From assembly GCA_002394605.1 (NCBI GenBank), contig DGUI01000029.1:28702-61980 (forward strand): 33,279 nucleotides of DNA. The letters run 5' to 3'. The notes under the pieces are model-generated. The model worked only from the letters and a program-made list of their open reading frames with translations, did not search any database and had not been told where the DNA came from. The translations under genes were made by a program, and so were the position numbers. Source of the DNA: Mageeibacillus sp. UBA4314. Its GTDB lineage: Bacteria > Bacillota > Clostridia > Saccharofermentanales > Saccharofermentanaceae. The stretch's first letter is position 1, and every line of letters begins with the position of its first letter. Shown here piece after piece: positions 31,808 to 33,279 of this stretch.

Positions 31808-31878
31808 TGCACCAGATAGCTGTAATATACTGTTCCAAGAGCCACCTTGAAACAAGGTTATTATACCATAGGCACTTG
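31808..31878 (-). repeat. 71-bp promoter-leader repeat, copy 1 (before the LRR-like gene)
   Basis: The element is 61/71 identical to copy 2 (32735-32805). On the minus strand both contain an extended -10 TGGTATAAT (here 31868-31860), then CCTTGTTTCA and a conserved CTTGGAACAG..ATTACAGCTATC stretch in the transcribed leader. Confidence 0.85.
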
Positions 31879-31933
31879 ATTCTCTTTCAGGATCTCCCGG
31901 AATATCACACAGTGCATCTTTATCTCAAGAGGA

Positions 31934-32521
31934 TCAGGAAATGGAATTGCTCAACAGATTTCGAAGAAAGTCAGTAACTCCGTTTGCTGACTGAATAGTT
32001 GCAATCATCAATTCATCAGTATCGATTGTTGAAAAATTAATCTCATGTCCACTATGACGAATTAACTGTGTCAGGAATACTCTCTGTGTTCTTCCATTAC
32101 CTTCCCTGAAAGGATGAAGCATATTTGTCTTGCAATAAAGATCTACAATCGCATCAATATAATGCTCATACTCATATCCTACATAGCATTTCTCGTTCTG
32201 TAATCCTGTAAAGATCTTGTCTGCAAGTTCGTCTATTGATTCCGGATCAACAAAAGCAGTTCCTTTCTTGGAAATAGACACAGTTCTTACTTCCCCTGCC
32301 CAATCATACAAATCTTCAAAGATAAATCTATGTATAGCCTTATAGTGCTCAAATCCGAAGTCTCCTTCGATCGGATTCATTTCCAGATCATTGCACTTAG
32401 CTGTTGTGATTAAAGTTTCAATCTGCGAGAGTTTCCTCTCATCAGTAATACCCAACTTGTTTATAAGACAAGTCGTTCCCTCATAACAATCAGCAGATAA
32501 AGGATCAATACTGTAGCCCAT
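31934..32521 (-). CDS. Fic-family AMP transferase toxin
   Basis: The 195-residue single-domain Fic protein has the complete catalytic motif HPFREGNGR at residues 136-144, with catalytic His136 and the anion-binding GNGR loop. A preceding flap region, WAGEVRTVSISKKGTAF, lies at about 74-90. Fic enzymes transfer AMP from ATP to target hydroxyl groups. Bacterial VbhT/FicT-type toxins modify DNA gyrase and topoisomerase IV, but the target here is unknown. No intramolecular inhibitory helix is seen; instead the upstream 54-residue gene supplies it. The start overlaps the antitoxin stop as TAATG, so the two are made in a coupled way. The region is AT-rich compared with the rest of the window, suggesting transfer. 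Confidence 0.93.
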   Translation of the reverse strand: MGYSIDPLSADCYEGTTCLINKLGITDERKLSQIETLITTAKCNDLEMNPIEGDFGFEHYKAIHRFIFEDLYDWAGEVRTVSISKKGTAFVDPESIDELADKIFTGLQNEKCYVGYEYEHYIDAIVDLYCKTNMLHPFREGNGRTQRVFLTQLIRHSGHEINFSTIDTDELMIATIQSANGVTDFLRNLLSNSIS

Positions 32522-32685
32522 TATTCCTGTGCATTCACTATCTCAAGGGCTTTTACCAGAAACTCATTCCAAGTAATCTCTCTGTTGGAATAACGGCGGC
32601 ACAAATCATAACCCTCATCACTAAGATAAAGGCCTTCCATCTCTACAGAAGCGATTGCATTTGCTAAAGCCAGTTCGTTTGACAT
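32521..32685 (-). CDS. VbhA-like Fic antitoxin
   Basis: The 54-residue protein starts at an ATG behind GGAGG and runs to TAA, which shares its last base with the Fic ATG (TAATG). It carries SVEMEG at residues 13-18, matching the inhibitory-helix motif [ST]xxxE[GN] of class I Fic antitoxins (VbhA, FicA), whose glutamate blocks productive ATP binding in the toxin. The remaining sequence (YLSDEGYDLCRRYSNREITWNEF) follows the VbhA pattern of three short helices. Copy 2 of the 71-bp promoter repeat lies 50 bp upstream, so the order is promoter, antitoxin, toxin. Confidence 0.85.
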   Translation of the reverse strand: MSNELALANAIASVEMEGLYLSDEGYDLCRRYSNREITWNEFLVKALEIVNAQE

Positions 32686-32734
32686 ATTTCCTCCAACAGT
32701 TTAATTATATCACTATACTTATCGATACTGAAGT

Positions 32735-32805
32735 TGCACCGGATAGCTGTAATATCCTGTTCCAAGGGTATCACTGAAACAAGGTTATTATACCATAGGG
32801 GCTTG
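32735..32805 (-). repeat. 71-bp promoter-leader repeat, copy 2 (before the Fic pair)
   Basis: This is the partner of copy 1. The extended -10 TGGTATAAT reads 32795-32787 on the minus strand, and the leader again contains CTTGGAACAG and ATTACAGCTATC. Confidence 0.85.
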
Positions 32806-33204
32806 GTTCGTTTTATTCACGATTTACCTTGATTAGATATCTCTATGCTCATACGCTCATAGCCGCGTGAAAAGCCTCTTCAACAGAAATAATGATGATT
32901 GCGCATTTTGCTTTCTATTCCCCAAACACAACAATTATGCGTTTTTGGGGAATAGTAATTACGATTTTTGCGGACTTCCGCATTTCCTTCATTATGTCAG
33001 AATCAAAGAAATCCATACTTTTCTTGTCAAAACTTGTTTTTCAAAAGTAGACATTCTCGAATGTGCCTGTTGCCATTTGTATATATTCCCACTGACATGA
33101 TAATATACCTCTGAGCGGTAGGTACAGGAGCAGACAGCGTGTGTCGGAATGGGCATAGAACAGGGATTTTTTCCTTTTTCAACCATTTACAACCACTTTC
33201 GGGC
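32806..33204. other. Gene-free stretch
   Basis: About 400 bp of AT-rich sequence contain no convincing ORF with a ribosome binding site. The only clear structure is the inverted repeat at 32915-32955. Confidence 0.5.
32915..32955. repeat. 12-bp inverted repeat resembling array A units
   Basis: CTATTCCCCAAA (32915-32926) and TTTGGGGAATAG (32944-32955) are perfectly complementary around 17 nt. The central CCCAAA...ATTATGC...TTGGG pattern closely matches the second unit of array A, with the same 29-base span from CCC to GGG. Confidence 0.75.
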
Positions 33205-33241
33205 AAAAAAAACAGGGGTCTGAATCGCTCCAAACCCCTGT
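33205..33241 (-). terminator. Intrinsic terminator of the edge tRNA
   Basis: On the minus strand ACAGGGGT (33241-33234) pairs with ACCCCTGT (33219-33212), followed by a run of eight T. Confidence 0.85.
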
Positions 33242-33247
33242 AATTAC

Positions 33248-33279
33248 TGGCGATCGCGAGAGGATTCGAACCTCCGACC
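33248..33279 (-). tRNA. tRNA, 3' part only (identity not visible)
   Basis: Reading the minus strand, the bases give a T arm with loop TTCGAAT between GGAGG and CCTCT. The acceptor 3' strand CGCGATC, discriminator G and encoded CCA follow. The anticodon lies beyond the window. The G discriminator and GGTCGGAGG context would suit tRNA-Arg, but that is a guess. A terminator follows. Confidence 0.8.

Noticed and set aside
32867..33100. A 77-codon plus-strand frame in the gene-free right end
   Set aside because: It has no ribosome binding site and runs through the 32915-32955 hairpin; composition is rich in Cys, Phe and His as expected from chance.

Overview
The window looks like a chromosomal segment of an anaerobic, Gram-positive-type Clostridia (Bacillota) of moderate GC. 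The evidence is strong AGGAGG-type ribosome binding sites, sigma-A promoters with TATAAT, large secreted proteins ending in choline-binding-like cell-wall repeats, a fermentative lactate dehydrogenase-family enzyme, pyruvate kinase, a Firmicutes-type primary sigma factor and Rnf-type genes. I cannot name a genus.

Layout. 1-308 is the 3' end of an acyl-CoA synthetase. It is followed by a possible ~80-nt terminator-ended small RNA and a small two-helix membrane protein. 1172-7045 encodes a 1957-residue secreted, repeat-built wall protein. Next are a CPA2-type cation/proton antiporter that probably has a leaderless mRNA, and a lone Y1/HUH (RAYT-like) transposase. 9338-11789 holds a 68-residue protein, a DUF2130 protein and two small minus-strand genes; the DUF2130 gene and a membrane protein gene overlap tail to tail. 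11972-15323 is pyk, tcdA, a rhodanese lipoprotein and a zinc-ribbon membrane protein. tRNA-Pro(UGG) follows, then three tandem paralogous secreted leucine-rich-repeat proteins whose wall-binding tails match that of the giant protein. 18911-22611 holds a zinc-ribbon protein, an LDH-family gene with a malate-type specificity residue, a MATE exporter, a gene-free hairpin array and a DUF4190-like membrane protein. 22847-29748 is a run of same-strand genes: zinc-ribbon membrane protein, rpoD, rnfC-like, rnfD-like, rnfG-like, and a new ~11-helix membrane protein.

The most unusual coding locus is the Rnf-like cluster. RnfC, RnfD and RnfG homologues are joined by ATGA overlaps to a polytopic protein I do not recognise. 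RnfA, RnfB and RnfE are absent from the locus, and the usual SGAT flavinylation motifs of RnfD and RnfG appear eroded. The cluster sits 6 bp behind the primary sigma factor gene.

The most unusual non-coding features are two tandem arrays of hairpin-forming units with nearly the same period. Array A (21913-22111) has four units of 8-bp arms around exactly 23 nt, at 53-54 bp spacing. Array B (30582-30841) has five units of exactly 52 bp, each a 48-bp hairpin plus 4 nt. A fifth, dispersed hairpin resembling array A lies at 32915-32955.

The right end (about 30.5-33.25 kb) reads as an accessory island. It is more AT-rich and carries array B, a cytoplasmic LRR-like gene, and a VbhA-like antitoxin/Fic toxin pair. 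A 71-bp promoter-leader is duplicated ahead of both transcription units. The region abuts a tRNA gene truncated by the window edge.
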